Part shown: one piece after another, positions 24,110 through 33,400 of the stretch
How the letters are laid out: each line of letters starts with the position of its first letter
Numbering within the stretch: the first letter of the stretch is position 1
Assembly (NCBI RefSeq): GCF_024707505.1
Contig: NZ_CP102604.1
Span: 372,001 to 436,000, forward strand
Origin: Pantoea sp. SOD02
Lineage (GTDB): Bacteria > Pseudomonadota > Gammaproteobacteria > Enterobacterales > Enterobacteriaceae
Length of the DNA: 64,000 nucleotides
Reading direction: 5' to 3'
Notes under the pieces: model-generated
Told to the model about the DNA's origin: nothing
Database searches by the model: none
What the model saw: only the letters and a program-made list of their open reading frames with translations
Program-made: the position numbers and the translations under genes

Positions 24110-27100
24110 ATGAGGTTTAAATTAAATCCTATCGCATTAGGGATGTTGACGGCGCAATTGCTGATCTATCCAGCAATGCAAAGTCAGGCTGTTACGTTGG
24201 GGACTTACACACCAGAAAATAATGACAATCAAATAGGTAAAATTACCGTCAGCAGCGGCAATGAAACCCTCACCGGCAATCAGGCGTTCACGGCAGGAAC
24301 AGATGGCGCAGTCACCACCACGCTCGGGCAAGTAGCAATCACCTCGGGATCGCAATATCTCAATCAGGATCGCCTTGATCCCGGCCCGCAAAACTTTGCT
24401 ATCACTACGCCCGATGCGGCCACCGGCACCAACAGCACGTTCCAGGTTTATAACTCTGCGAGTCTTGTCGCATTAGCGCCCGTCACCAGCGCCACTAGCG
24501 TGCCGGATGTGCAAAACGTCAATAATGGCCAATATATCGACGCGCGCATTGCCGATGTCACCGGCGGTACGCTGAATGTGAATATCGGCCAGGCCAATGC
24601 GCTCAGCAGCGCCAGCACCAACAGCTGGACCATGGCAGCCAAGAAGACGCAGCTGTTTGATGTGAGCGGCACCGGCACGGTGAACTGGAACAGCAACAAC
24701 CGCATCAGCTTCTTCGGAGCAACCGCCACGCCAGACGGCGCAGGATCGGCCACCAGCAGCTATCAGGTGCAAAATCTTGCCACTTATAACGGTGGTTTCA
24801 GCGTGCAGACGCTGGATGGCAAAAGCACCAGTTTTACCGTCACTAACGCCAGCCAACTGCAAAGCTACAATAACTGGCTGATCAGCCAGCTACAGGCAGG
24901 CAACCTCGATAAAACGCGCTATCTCACCGAATTCAACAAAGCCGTCACCTTCACCAATGCCAACATCGTCTACAACGTTAGCGCCACACCGCCAGATGAA
25001 GTCACGCAATCCATTGGCAATCGCATTGTGATTAATGCCAGTGGCGCGGGCGCGAAAGTGAATCTGGCGGCAGGTAAAACGCTGGAAGTGGTGGGCGCAA
25101 CGGGTGGAGCGATTAAAGCCTCGAACGGCGCGCAAGCAGTGATTGATGGCAAGCTGGCGAGCCGAGGCAGCATCACCAATAACGGTACGGCGCTGGTGCT
25201 AACCGACAACAGCAGCGGGATTAACAACGGTGTGATTAACGGCGGATTCCTCAATCGTCAGGATGGCACCGGCATTGGCTCGACCGGCTACGGTGCCAAC
25301 GGCGTAGCCGTGCAAACCGGCAGTACCTTCAATAACAACGGCATCCTCAATTTCGCCACCACCGGCAGCAATTCACAGTATGGCGTGGCCGGCATCAATC
25401 TTGGTGTGTCATCCACCGCCAATAACAGCGGCAATATCAACGTCGGCGTTAACGGTTCGAGTGCGCGCGGCACCGCATCCGGCGTGTTACTGACCGATGC
25501 CACATCCAGCTTTACCAATAACGCCAGCGGCAATATCTACATTGGTCGCGGCCCGCAGAACAGCCTGGGTGAGGCGACGGCGGATACCGCGATGAACCAG
25601 AGCGGGCTCACCAGCGGTATCGCCTTGGTCGCCAACGGCAACGCGGTAAACGATGGCAGCATTACCATCGGGACGAAAACGCAAAACGCAGCGGGGATGT
25701 CGGCGACGGGTGCTAATAACGCCACCATGATCAACAACGGCACCATCAATGTGAACGGTGCGGCCGCAACGATACCGCGCGAAAACGTCGGTATGCTGGT
25801 GAACAACAGCGCGGGCAACATCAATAACGCGGGCACCATCAATCTGAATGGCGTGAACGGCACCGGTCTGAAAGTGCTGGCCACCAATGGCAACACCGCC
25901 AGCGCCACCTCAACCGGCACCATTAACGTGGCGGGCGGCGCCGATCCGGCCAGCGGCACGCGCAACTATGGCGTGTGGGTGGAAGGGCAAGGAACGGGCA
26001 CGGCGCAGGCCACCGTTGATGGACCGATTAACCTCAGCGGCAATGGCGCGATTGGCGTGCATGCGCGCGGGAACTCCACGGTAACTGTGGATCCGGCTGC
26101 CGTACCGACCTTTTCTAACGGCACCAACCAGATCGCCTTCTTCGCTTATGGCCCCAATGCGCTAATCAACGTGCTGGGCAATAATCCCTTTGATGTCACT
26201 ACGCAGAACTCGACGCTGTTCCGCGTTGAGCAGGGCGCAGACTTTAACGGCAATGCCTTATCGCTCACTGCGTCGGGCGCCGGATCTACCGCCGTGCTCG
26301 GCAGCGGCGCAGGCACCGATGTTAACAGTGGTGCGGCGGTGATCAACGTCAGCGGCAGCGGCGCCAATGGCATCACGGTGGAAGGTGGCGCAAATGGCGT
26401 GATTAACGCGGCAACCACCATGAATCTCACCGGCAGCAATGCGATCGGTGCGATTGTTGACGGACAAAAACACGATATCTTCGGCAGAAACAGCGGCTCG
26501 CCTGTGACCAGCACCAGCCTCAATTCTGCGGCGTCTTTAAATGCTTCGCAGAGTGGATTGACCGGCTACGTGGCACGCAATCGCGCGCAGCTAACCAACA
26601 CCGGCGATATCACCTTTACCGGCGCCAATTCCACCGGCATTCGCGTGGAAAGCGGCGCAACCGGCACCAACAGCGGCAATATCAATATCAACGATGGCGG
26701 CACCGGCATCGCGGTGAACAGCGGCAGCAGCACCTTTGCCACCACCGCCAACAACACCGGCACCATCAACGTTAACGGCGGCAGCACCACTAATCGCAGT
26801 CGCGGCGTCAGCGCCAGTGGGAATCGCGCGGTAGCGAACCTGAATGGTGGCACGTTGAATCTCAACGGCACCGGCGCGATCGGCGCGGAAGCGCTAAACG
26901 GCGCACTGGTGAATATCGCCGCCGGTTCAGCGCCGATATTCAACAACAGCGACCAGATCGCCTATCACGCGGCGGGCAGCGGATCGCGCATCAGCTCCGC
27001 CACCAACGCCTTAGATATCAACAGCAGCGGTTCAACCGGCTATCGCATTGATGATGGCGCGGCGCTAAGTTTCGCCTCTCCAACAACCATTACCTCCAGC

Positions 27101-30100
27101 GCTAGCAACAGCACCGGTGTGATTATCTCCGGCAGCGGCAGTAGCCTGAATAGCAGCAACGCCAACTTCACCGCCAGCGGCCAGGGCAGCACGGCAATCC
27201 GCGCAGAAGGCGGCGCGAACGCCACGCTGGATAGCGGCAGCAGCATCAATCTCAGCGGCAGCAACGCGGTTGGCGTGCTGGTGAATAATCTGCGTACCGA
27301 TTTGAGTAATGCGCTGGATGGCAGCGCGGCGGCCACCCGCGTCACCAGCAACGGCAACGTCAGCGGCGCGGGTAACGGCGCAATTGGCTTTGACGTCACC
27401 AACGGCGCAGAACTGGTCAACAACGGCAATGTGAATCTTACCGGCAGCAACAACATCGGTATCCGTTCGCGCGCTGGCAGTACGCTGACCAACAACGGCG
27501 TGGTCAACGTGGCCAACGGCACCGGGCTGGATGTCTCCGGCAGCGGCAGCACGCTGGCGAAAGGCGGCACCATTAATGTCGATAACGGCACGGCGGGCGT
27601 GCGCATTAGCGATGGCGCGCAACTGGCTTTAACCGGCAGCGACACGGTGATCACCACGCGCGGCAATGCGCACGGCATTTTGCTGGATAGCGGCGCGACC
27701 GCACTCAGTGCCAGCGACGCCACGGTGAACGTGCTGGGCAGCGGCAACGGCATCGAAAACCGCGCCGAGTTGAGCAACGTCGGCCTGAGCAATCTCACCA
27801 TTAACGTCGGCGACGGTAACGGTATTCGTACCGCCGTACCGTTCGATCCGGCTTCAACCGTGACCACCAACGTGAACGGCAGCGGCAGCGGCTTGAACAT
27901 CGCCAATGCCGATGGTTCGACCACCAGCGGCGATCTGACATTAGGTTCGGGCTATCAGTTTAATGTTACCGGCGCGGGCGGCACCGGTATTCGCGCCAAT
28001 ACCACGGGCAATGTCACCACCGCCGCCAATGTGAATATCGATAATGCGGCGGGTGGATCGGCGCTGGTATCCAGCACCGCAGGCACCATCGTCAATACCG
28101 GCAACTTCACTTCTAACAGCCTGACGGCGCCGGTGGTGGATCTGCGCGGTGGCAAAACCATTTTCGAGAACCTCGGCAACATCATCACCGCCAATCCACA
28201 AACCGTGGCGGTGGCGGGCAGCAACGCCGATGACGAAATCCTGCTGACGGAAGGCGCGGTGCAGGGCGATATCAATCCAGGCGGCGGATCGGATCTGTTC
28301 CGCTGGACGGGCGGTACGCTCAACGGCAGCCTGACGATGGGCAACGACAACAACAACACCGCTGAAGTGAGTAATGTCGATCTCGGTACCACGTACCATC
28401 TCACCAGCGGCGCTGGCACCGGTAACACCTTAACCTTCAACCAGATCGATTCACGCGGCGGGAGCTTCAGCGCCGACGATCTCAGCAAAGGGGTCAACCT
28501 CGGCAGGGGCTGGAGCACCATCAACTTCGCTAACACTAAATGGACGCTAACCGATAACCTGCAGCTGGCGCACAGCACCATCAATGTTGATGCGGGATCA
28601 ACGCTGTTCGCCGGCGATAACGTGCATCCAACGCTGTCGGGTGGAACGGCGGATTCGCTGGTGGTGAACAACGCCGGTACGCTGGATCTCACCAACGGCG
28701 CGGGGTCGCCGGGCAATACGCTGGATATCGCGGGCTCGCTGGCATCGAGCGGCGGCCAGCTCAATCTGGTCACCAACCTGAATGAGGGCGGTGCGCTGAG
28801 CAACCAGTTCACCGACCATCTCAACGTCACCGGCAATGCCAGCGGTACCACGCTGGTTAACGTGAAACTTGCCGATGCCAGCACCGGCGCACTCACCGAT
28901 CTCAATCAAAACGGTGGCGTGGAAGGCAACGAAGGGATCTCGCTGGCGCAGGTCGGCGGCAATGCCAGCGCTAACAGCTTCGCGCTAAAAGATGGCTATC
29001 TCGGCGCCGGGCCGTGGCAATATCGGCTCTACACCTTTGCACCGGGCAGCAGCGATCCCAATCAACGTTTAGTCAGCGGCAGCGGCAATAACTATTGGGA
29101 TTACCGTCTGGCGAACTACTACGTGTGTGAAGATAGCAACAGCTGCCAGCCGACCTTCGTCACCGATGCCTTTGGTACGCCGCAAAGCTACGATTCGCGT
29201 CCAGCGGTGGTGCCGCAAGTGCCTTCGTATGTGTCCGCGCCGGTCGGTTTAGCCTATTACACTGCAGCGATTATCGACGATCTGCATAAACGCCTCGGCG
29301 AACTGCGCCACGAGCAGACGCGTCCGGAAGGCAACGGCGGCGAGATGTTCCTGCGCTACATCGGCTCGAACCTGAAGTACAAGAGTGATAAGAGTTTCCG
29401 CGACTTCGGCTATGATTTTGACCTCGATTACAGCGCGGTGCAGGTGGGCGGCAATCTGCTGCGTCTGGATGGCGAGCAAGATAGCCTGCGCGGCGGTTTA
29501 GCCTATACGCGCGGTAATACGCGTATTCGTCCACATGCGGCCGACGGCTACAGCAGCACCACCTTCGACAGCGACAGCCTGGCGTTTTACGGCACTTGGC
29601 AACGTCAAAGCGGTTTCTATCTGGATGGTGTGCTGTCGTTTGACTGGCATCGCGGCGAAACCGATATTGCGCGCACGCAAGAGGTGGCGAAGCTGAAAGG
29701 TAATGGCTGGACGGCATCGCTGGAGAGCGGCTATCCGTTTGAGTTGGGCGATGGCTACAAACTGGAGCCGCAAGCGCAGCTGATGTACATGAAGCTGAAT
29801 ATGGACGACTTCACCGATAAAGACGGCAACAAGGTACGTTACGGCGATTACAACCAAACCATTGGTCGTTTGGGCGCGCGTCTTGATCGTACGTGGACCG
29901 ACGACAGCAATCGTCAATACACGCCTTATCTGCGCGCCAACTACTACAAAGGTTGGGGCGGCACGGCGGATACGTCGGTATCTTCGGTGGATAATCCGGC
30001 GTTTGGCGCCATCTTCAGCAGCGGGCAGTTTGGTCAAATGTGGGAACTGGGCGCCGGCGGCACAGCGACCTTGCAGAAGGATGTGTCGCTGTATGCTGAG

Positions 30101-30178
30101 GCGGATTATCGCAAAGAGATCGAGGGCAACGGTGCCAAAGGCTGGCGCTATAACGTTGGCGTTAGGTGGCAGTTCTGA
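24110..30178 (+). CDS. Large type Va autotransporter adhesin-like protein
   Basis: The 2022-residue precursor has a signal peptide (MRFKLNPIALGMLTAQLLIY..SQA) and a passenger of about 1650 residues built from short Asn/Gly/Ser/Thr-rich beta-helix-like repeats such as NNGTINVNG and LSGNGAIGV. A cysteine pair CEDSNSC lies near 1673-1679, and a C-terminal barrel runs from GGEMFLRYIGSNLKY at about 1745 to the terminal WQF. The barrel would insert by BAM and display the passenger as a beta-solenoid. I saw no protease triad, so adhesion or aggregation is more likely than proteolysis. ATG 24110 follows GGAGGA. Flanked by REPs; a CRP-like site lies upstream. Confidence 0.93.
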   Translation: MRFKLNPIALGMLTAQLLIYPAMQSQAVTLGTYTPENNDNQIGKITVSSGNETLTGNQAFTAGTDGAVTTTLGQVAITSGSQYLNQDRLDPGPQNFAITTPDAATGTNSTFQVYNSASLVALAPVTSATSVPDVQNVNNGQYIDARIADVTGGTLNVNIGQANALSSASTNSWTMAAKKTQLFDVSGTGTVNWNSNNRISFFGATATPDGAGSATSSYQVQNLATYNGGFSVQTLDGKSTSFTVTNASQLQSYNNWLISQLQAGNLDKTRYLTEFNKAVTFTNANIVYNVSATPPDEVTQSIGNRIVINASGAGAKVNLAAGKTLEVVGATGGAIKASNGAQAVIDGKLASRGSITNNGTALVLTDNSSGINNGVINGGFLNRQDGTGIGSTGYGANGVAVQTGSTFNNNGILNFATTGSNSQYGVAGINLGVSSTANNSGNINVGVNGSSARGTASGVLLTDATSSFTNNASGNIYIGRGPQNSLGEATADTAMNQSGLTSGIALVANGNAVNDGSITIGTKTQNAAGMSATGANNATMINNGTINVNGAAATIPRENVGMLVNNSAGNINNAGTINLNGVNGTGLKVLATNGNTASATSTGTINVAGGADPASGTRNYGVWVEGQGTGTAQATVDGPINLSGNGAIGVHARGNSTVTVDPAAVPTFSNGTNQIAFFAYGPNALINVLGNNPFDVTTQNSTLFRVEQGADFNGNALSLTASGAGSTAVLGSGAGTDVNSGAAVINVSGSGANGITVEGGANGVINAATTMNLTGSNAIGAIVDGQKHDIFGRNSGSPVTSTSLNSAASLNASQSGLTGYVARNRAQLTNTGDITFTGANSTGIRVESGATGTNSGNININDGGTGIAVNSGSSTFATTANNTGTINVNGGSTTNRSRGVSASGNRAVANLNGGTLNLNGTGAIGAEALNGALVNIAAGSAPIFNNSDQIAYHAAGSGSRISSATNALDINSSGSTGYRIDDGAALSFASPTTITSSASNSTGVIISGSGSSLNSSNANFTASGQGSTAIRAEGGANATLDSGSSINLSGSNAVGVLVNNLRTDLSNALDGSAAATRVTSNGNVSGAGNGAIGFDVTNGAELVNNGNVNLTGSNNIGIRSRAGSTLTNNGVVNVANGTGLDVSGSGSTLAKGGTINVDNGTAGVRISDGAQLALTGSDTVITTRGNAHGILLDSGATALSASDATVNVLGSGNGIENRAELSNVGLSNLTINVGDGNGIRTAVPFDPASTVTTNVNGSGSGLNIANADGSTTSGDLTLGSGYQFNVTGAGGTGIRANTTGNVTTAANVNIDNAAGGSALVSSTAGTIVNTGNFTSNSLTAPVVDLRGGKTIFENLGNIITANPQTVAVAGSNADDEILLTEGAVQGDINPGGGSDLFRWTGGTLNGSLTMGNDNNNTAEVSNVDLGTTYHLTSGAGTGNTLTFNQIDSRGGSFSADDLSKGVNLGRGWSTINFANTKWTLTDNLQLAHSTINVDAGSTLFAGDNVHPTLSGGTADSLVVNNAGTLDLTNGAGSPGNTLDIAGSLASSGGQLNLVTNLNEGGALSNQFTDHLNVTGNASGTTLVNVKLADASTGALTDLNQNGGVEGNEGISLAQVGGNASANSFALKDGYLGAGPWQYRLYTFAPGSSDPNQRLVSGSGNNYWDYRLANYYVCEDSNSCQPTFVTDAFGTPQSYDSRPAVVPQVPSYVSAPVGLAYYTAAIIDDLHKRLGELRHEQTRPEGNGGEMFLRYIGSNLKYKSDKSFRDFGYDFDLDYSAVQVGGNLLRLDGEQDSLRGGLAYTRGNTRIRPHAADGYSSTTFDSDSLAFYGTWQRQSGFYLDGVLSFDWHRGETDIARTQEVAKLKGNGWTASLESGYPFELGDGYKLEPQAQLMYMKLNMDDFTDKDGNKVRYGDYNQTIGRLGARLDRTWTDDSNRQYTPYLRANYYKGWGGTADTSVSSVDNPAFGAIFSSGQFGQMWELGAGGTATLQKDVSLYAEADYRKEIEGNGAKGWRYNVGVRWQF

Positions 30179-30180
30179 TT

Positions 30181-30340
30181 CCAGGTGCGCATAAATGCGC
30201 ACCCTACGAAAACCGAACTCTGCCTTCGTAGGGGCGCCATTTATGGCGACCGCCAAAATTCCAGGTGCGCATAAATGCGCGCCCTACGAAAACCGAACTC
30301 TGCCTTTGTAGGGGTGCCATTTATGGCGACCGCCAAATGA
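30181..30340. repeat. 80-bp tandem duplication carrying REP pairs
   Basis: Two 80-base units (30181-30260 and 30261-30340) differ at only a few positions. Each holds a family B hairpin (GGTGCGCAT..ATGCGC) with CTAC and a family A-like hairpin preceded by GTAG. The whole is a tandem array of inward-facing REP pairs after the autotransporter. Confidence 0.95.
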
Positions 30341-30347
30341 CAGGCAT

Positions 30348-30374
30348 AAAAAAACGGATGGCGCGAACCATCCA
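30348..30374 (-). terminator. Terminator of the Ig-like protein gene
   Basis: GGATGG (30356-30361) and CCATCC (30368-30373) form the stem. Read on the minus strand it is followed by seven T (the A-run 30348-30354). Confidence 0.85.
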
Positions 30375-30403
30375 TTTTGCTCTAACTCATGGCGTTTTAG
30401 GCG

Positions 30404-33400
30404 TTAGATTGCCTGATACTGCTCATCCTGCAATGCAATCGGTGCAACGGTGCTGGTGGCAATACCTGAAGTGGTGACAACAGACAGGTCGGCCTGAGTC
30501 AGATTCAGGTTAACCTGCTGTGCTTCCGCTTCAACGTTATTACCCAGCAGCGTATCTTCCGCATCGCTCAGCAGCTCTGCACCTGAAATATCGAACAGGC
30601 TGAACATCTCACTCTTCGTTTCAGCAACCGGACGCTCGCCAATGTGGAAGACGAATGGCTCGGATTCCACGCCGTTAACTTTGGCAAATACGCTGTATTG
30701 GCCATCATCAAAGCGAGTCTCCACTTCGATATACCACTTACCGCTGGCAGCAACACCGGTGAAGCCCAGAGAACGGCCATCCGTTGTCAGCAGTTCCACG
30801 ACTGCTTCCGGCTCACCTGAACCGTAAATCACTACGCGATGATCCTGAATCGCTTCGCCATCGGAAGGCTGGCGAGTGTCGAAATCGAAGAATCGACCAG
30901 AAACAGCATCAATACTCGCGGCATCCGCTTCAACAGTGAACTTGCGAGCCAGCAAGCTATCCTGGTTTTCATTTTGGACAGAAATGCTGTGATCACCATT
31001 AGCCAGCTTCAGTGAGTAAGACCAGGTGCCATCTTGCGCGGTGCGCACGCTGCCAACCAACTCGCCGTTATCGTAGATTTCCAGCACGATATTCTGACCC
31101 GCAATGCCACGCAGCAGCGGCGTTGAATCTTTTGTCACCGCACCGTATGCAATCAGGTCTTCACCCGCGTTATCGTCGTAAACGTTGAAGTTGATGCCGA
31201 TATTTTCAGGTGCAACCAGGCTGAAGATCAGCGTGCCGCCTTTGTTGCCCGCAACATCGGTGGCAACCACTTCGTGTCCGCCAGCCGCTAATGGTTCAGT
31301 GGTCTGGAAGCTCCAGCGACCGTACTCATTGGCAATAACGCTGCCTGCAACTTTGCCATCGATGGTGATGGTGACCAGCGTGCCGGCAACCGCTATGCCA
31401 TTTAGTACTGGCGTGTTGTCATCGATGGAAGCGTTGTAGCCAAAGTTATCTATACCATTGAATTCGCTGATCCCACCCAGAACCCACGGAGTAACGACCT
31501 GTGCTGCCACAACATTAAAGGAGAATGCTTCGCTGGTATCATTAGCATTTGCACCAACAGTAATGGCATGCGCACCTAAGGAGAGATCTGATGCGGGTTT
31601 AAATGCCCATGCACCAAAGCTGTTTGCCAAAGTAGAACCGATTTCGATACCGTTATCATAGATACGGACCAGCGTATTAGCAGGTGCATTACCTACCAGG
31701 TTTGGTCGGTTGTCATCTGTAATACCGTTCGCTTTGACGATGCCTGGTCCGAAGAATTGATCCATTACCTGAGTAATATTGAACGGATTCTCAGGCTCAA
31801 CGGGTACTTCAGGCTCAACTGGCACTTCAGGCTCAACTGGTACTTCAGGCTCAACTGGTACTTCAGGCTCAACGGGTACTTCAGGCTCAACGGGCACTTC
31901 AGGCTCAACGGGCACTTCAGGCTCAACCGGTACTTCTGGCTCTGGCTTAGTGATCACAAAGTCGAATTGCGCACTAGCGTTATCGTTGCCAACTTTCGCC
32001 ACGATGCTGTGAGTGCCAACAGACAGTGGATCGGTTACGTTGAAAATCCAGCTGCCATCACGAACGCTGGTCACCACGGATCCAATCTCTTTGTCACCTT
32101 CGTACAGACGAATCAACACACCTTTAGGGCCGTATCCTGTGATCAGTGGCGTGGTATCCGCCGTTTCACGATCGCCGGTCTCTTCACCTGAGTTGCTGCC
32201 TACGAAGCTGATATCAACCGGAACGTTTACAACAATATTCCAGGCTTCAGTTTCTGTACCGTTACTGCTTTTCACCACAAAGCTGTGGTTGCCGTTGACC
32301 AGATACGCTGGGTTAACCGGAGTGAATTCCCAGTAACCGGTGGATGAAACGCGGCGCTCGCCGATTTTGATACCATTGTCGAAAATTTGTACCAGACTAT
32401 TTGGCTCTGCAGTACCTGACAGTTTCGGTGTGTCGTCATCGGTGGTGCCATTTTTCTCAACATAGCCGCCCTTGCCAACGTTATCGAGGATGTACTCGAT
32501 CTCTGGTGTTTGTGGCTTGGTGGCTTCTGGCGCAGAAATGGTGATAACGAACGGCGCACTGGCGGTGCCTTCGGCGGTTTTGAACACCAGATTGTAGCTA
32601 CCCAGCGACAGCTCCGGCGTCAGAGTCCAGCTGCCCCACGCATCGGTCACGGTTGAGCCCAGAACCTCGTCGCCGTTGTACAAACGAATAACAACGTTAG
32701 CGCCTGCACGACCAAAGAAGCGTGGCGTAGTATCGATTGATGTTGCACCTGAACCAATCAGTTGGTTGTAGCCAGCTGAGTTATCAAACGCACCCGACAC
32801 TTCAATTGGTTCTGCTGCTGCAGAAACAATGGTCACCGGGAATGGTTTGGTGGCAGAGCCTTCGCCCGCTTTGAACATCAGATTGTAGCTACCTGAAGTC
32901 AGCGTTGGTGTCAGGCTCCAGCTGCCGTAAGCGTCAGATTTCGTTGATCCAATTTCTTGCTCGCCGTTATACAGGCGAATCACCACGTTAGCACCGGCTT
33001 TGCCATAGAAGTAAGGCGTGGTGTCTTTGATGGTGGCGCCTGGCGCCAGGTTGCGGTTATAGCCGTTTGAGTCTTCTAACGCGGCATAAATTTCAATCGG
33101 CTGCGAATCGGCCGAGGTGATGTTCAGCGCGAACGCTTTGCTCACTGAACCTTCACCGGCTTTGAACACCAGATTGTAGCTACCTGCTGGCAACGTTGGT
33201 GTCAGGCTCCAGTTACCGTAAGCATCTGAGTAAGTTGAACCTACCTCTTTCTCGCCGTCGAACAGGCGGATCAGTACATTTGCACCGGCTTTACCGTTAA
33301 AGCGTGGGGTGGTGTCTTGCGTGCTATCGCCAGACTTGAGCGGCTTGTGGTAGTAGCGATCGCTGTCATCATAGACATGGGTGATTTCAATTGGCTGCGA

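Noticed and set aside
27040..27924. Open frames opposite the autotransporter passenger
   Set aside because: They arise from the repetitive GC-rich passenger DNA; the Pro/Leu-rich translations have no domain and no start signal.
30404..30700. RTX repeats or classical type I secretion signal in the Ig-like protein
   Set aside because: No GGXGXDXUX nonapeptides are visible; the tail is acidic but not diagnostic.
31794..31937. Possible CRISPR-like array
   Set aside because: Units are 18 bp, contiguous without spacers and code for a hexapeptide linker; no cas genes are nearby.
31779..32012. Repeat-rich open frames on the plus strand with GSTGTS repeats
   Set aside because: They are the antisense reading of the EVPVEP minisatellite inside the Ig-like gene.
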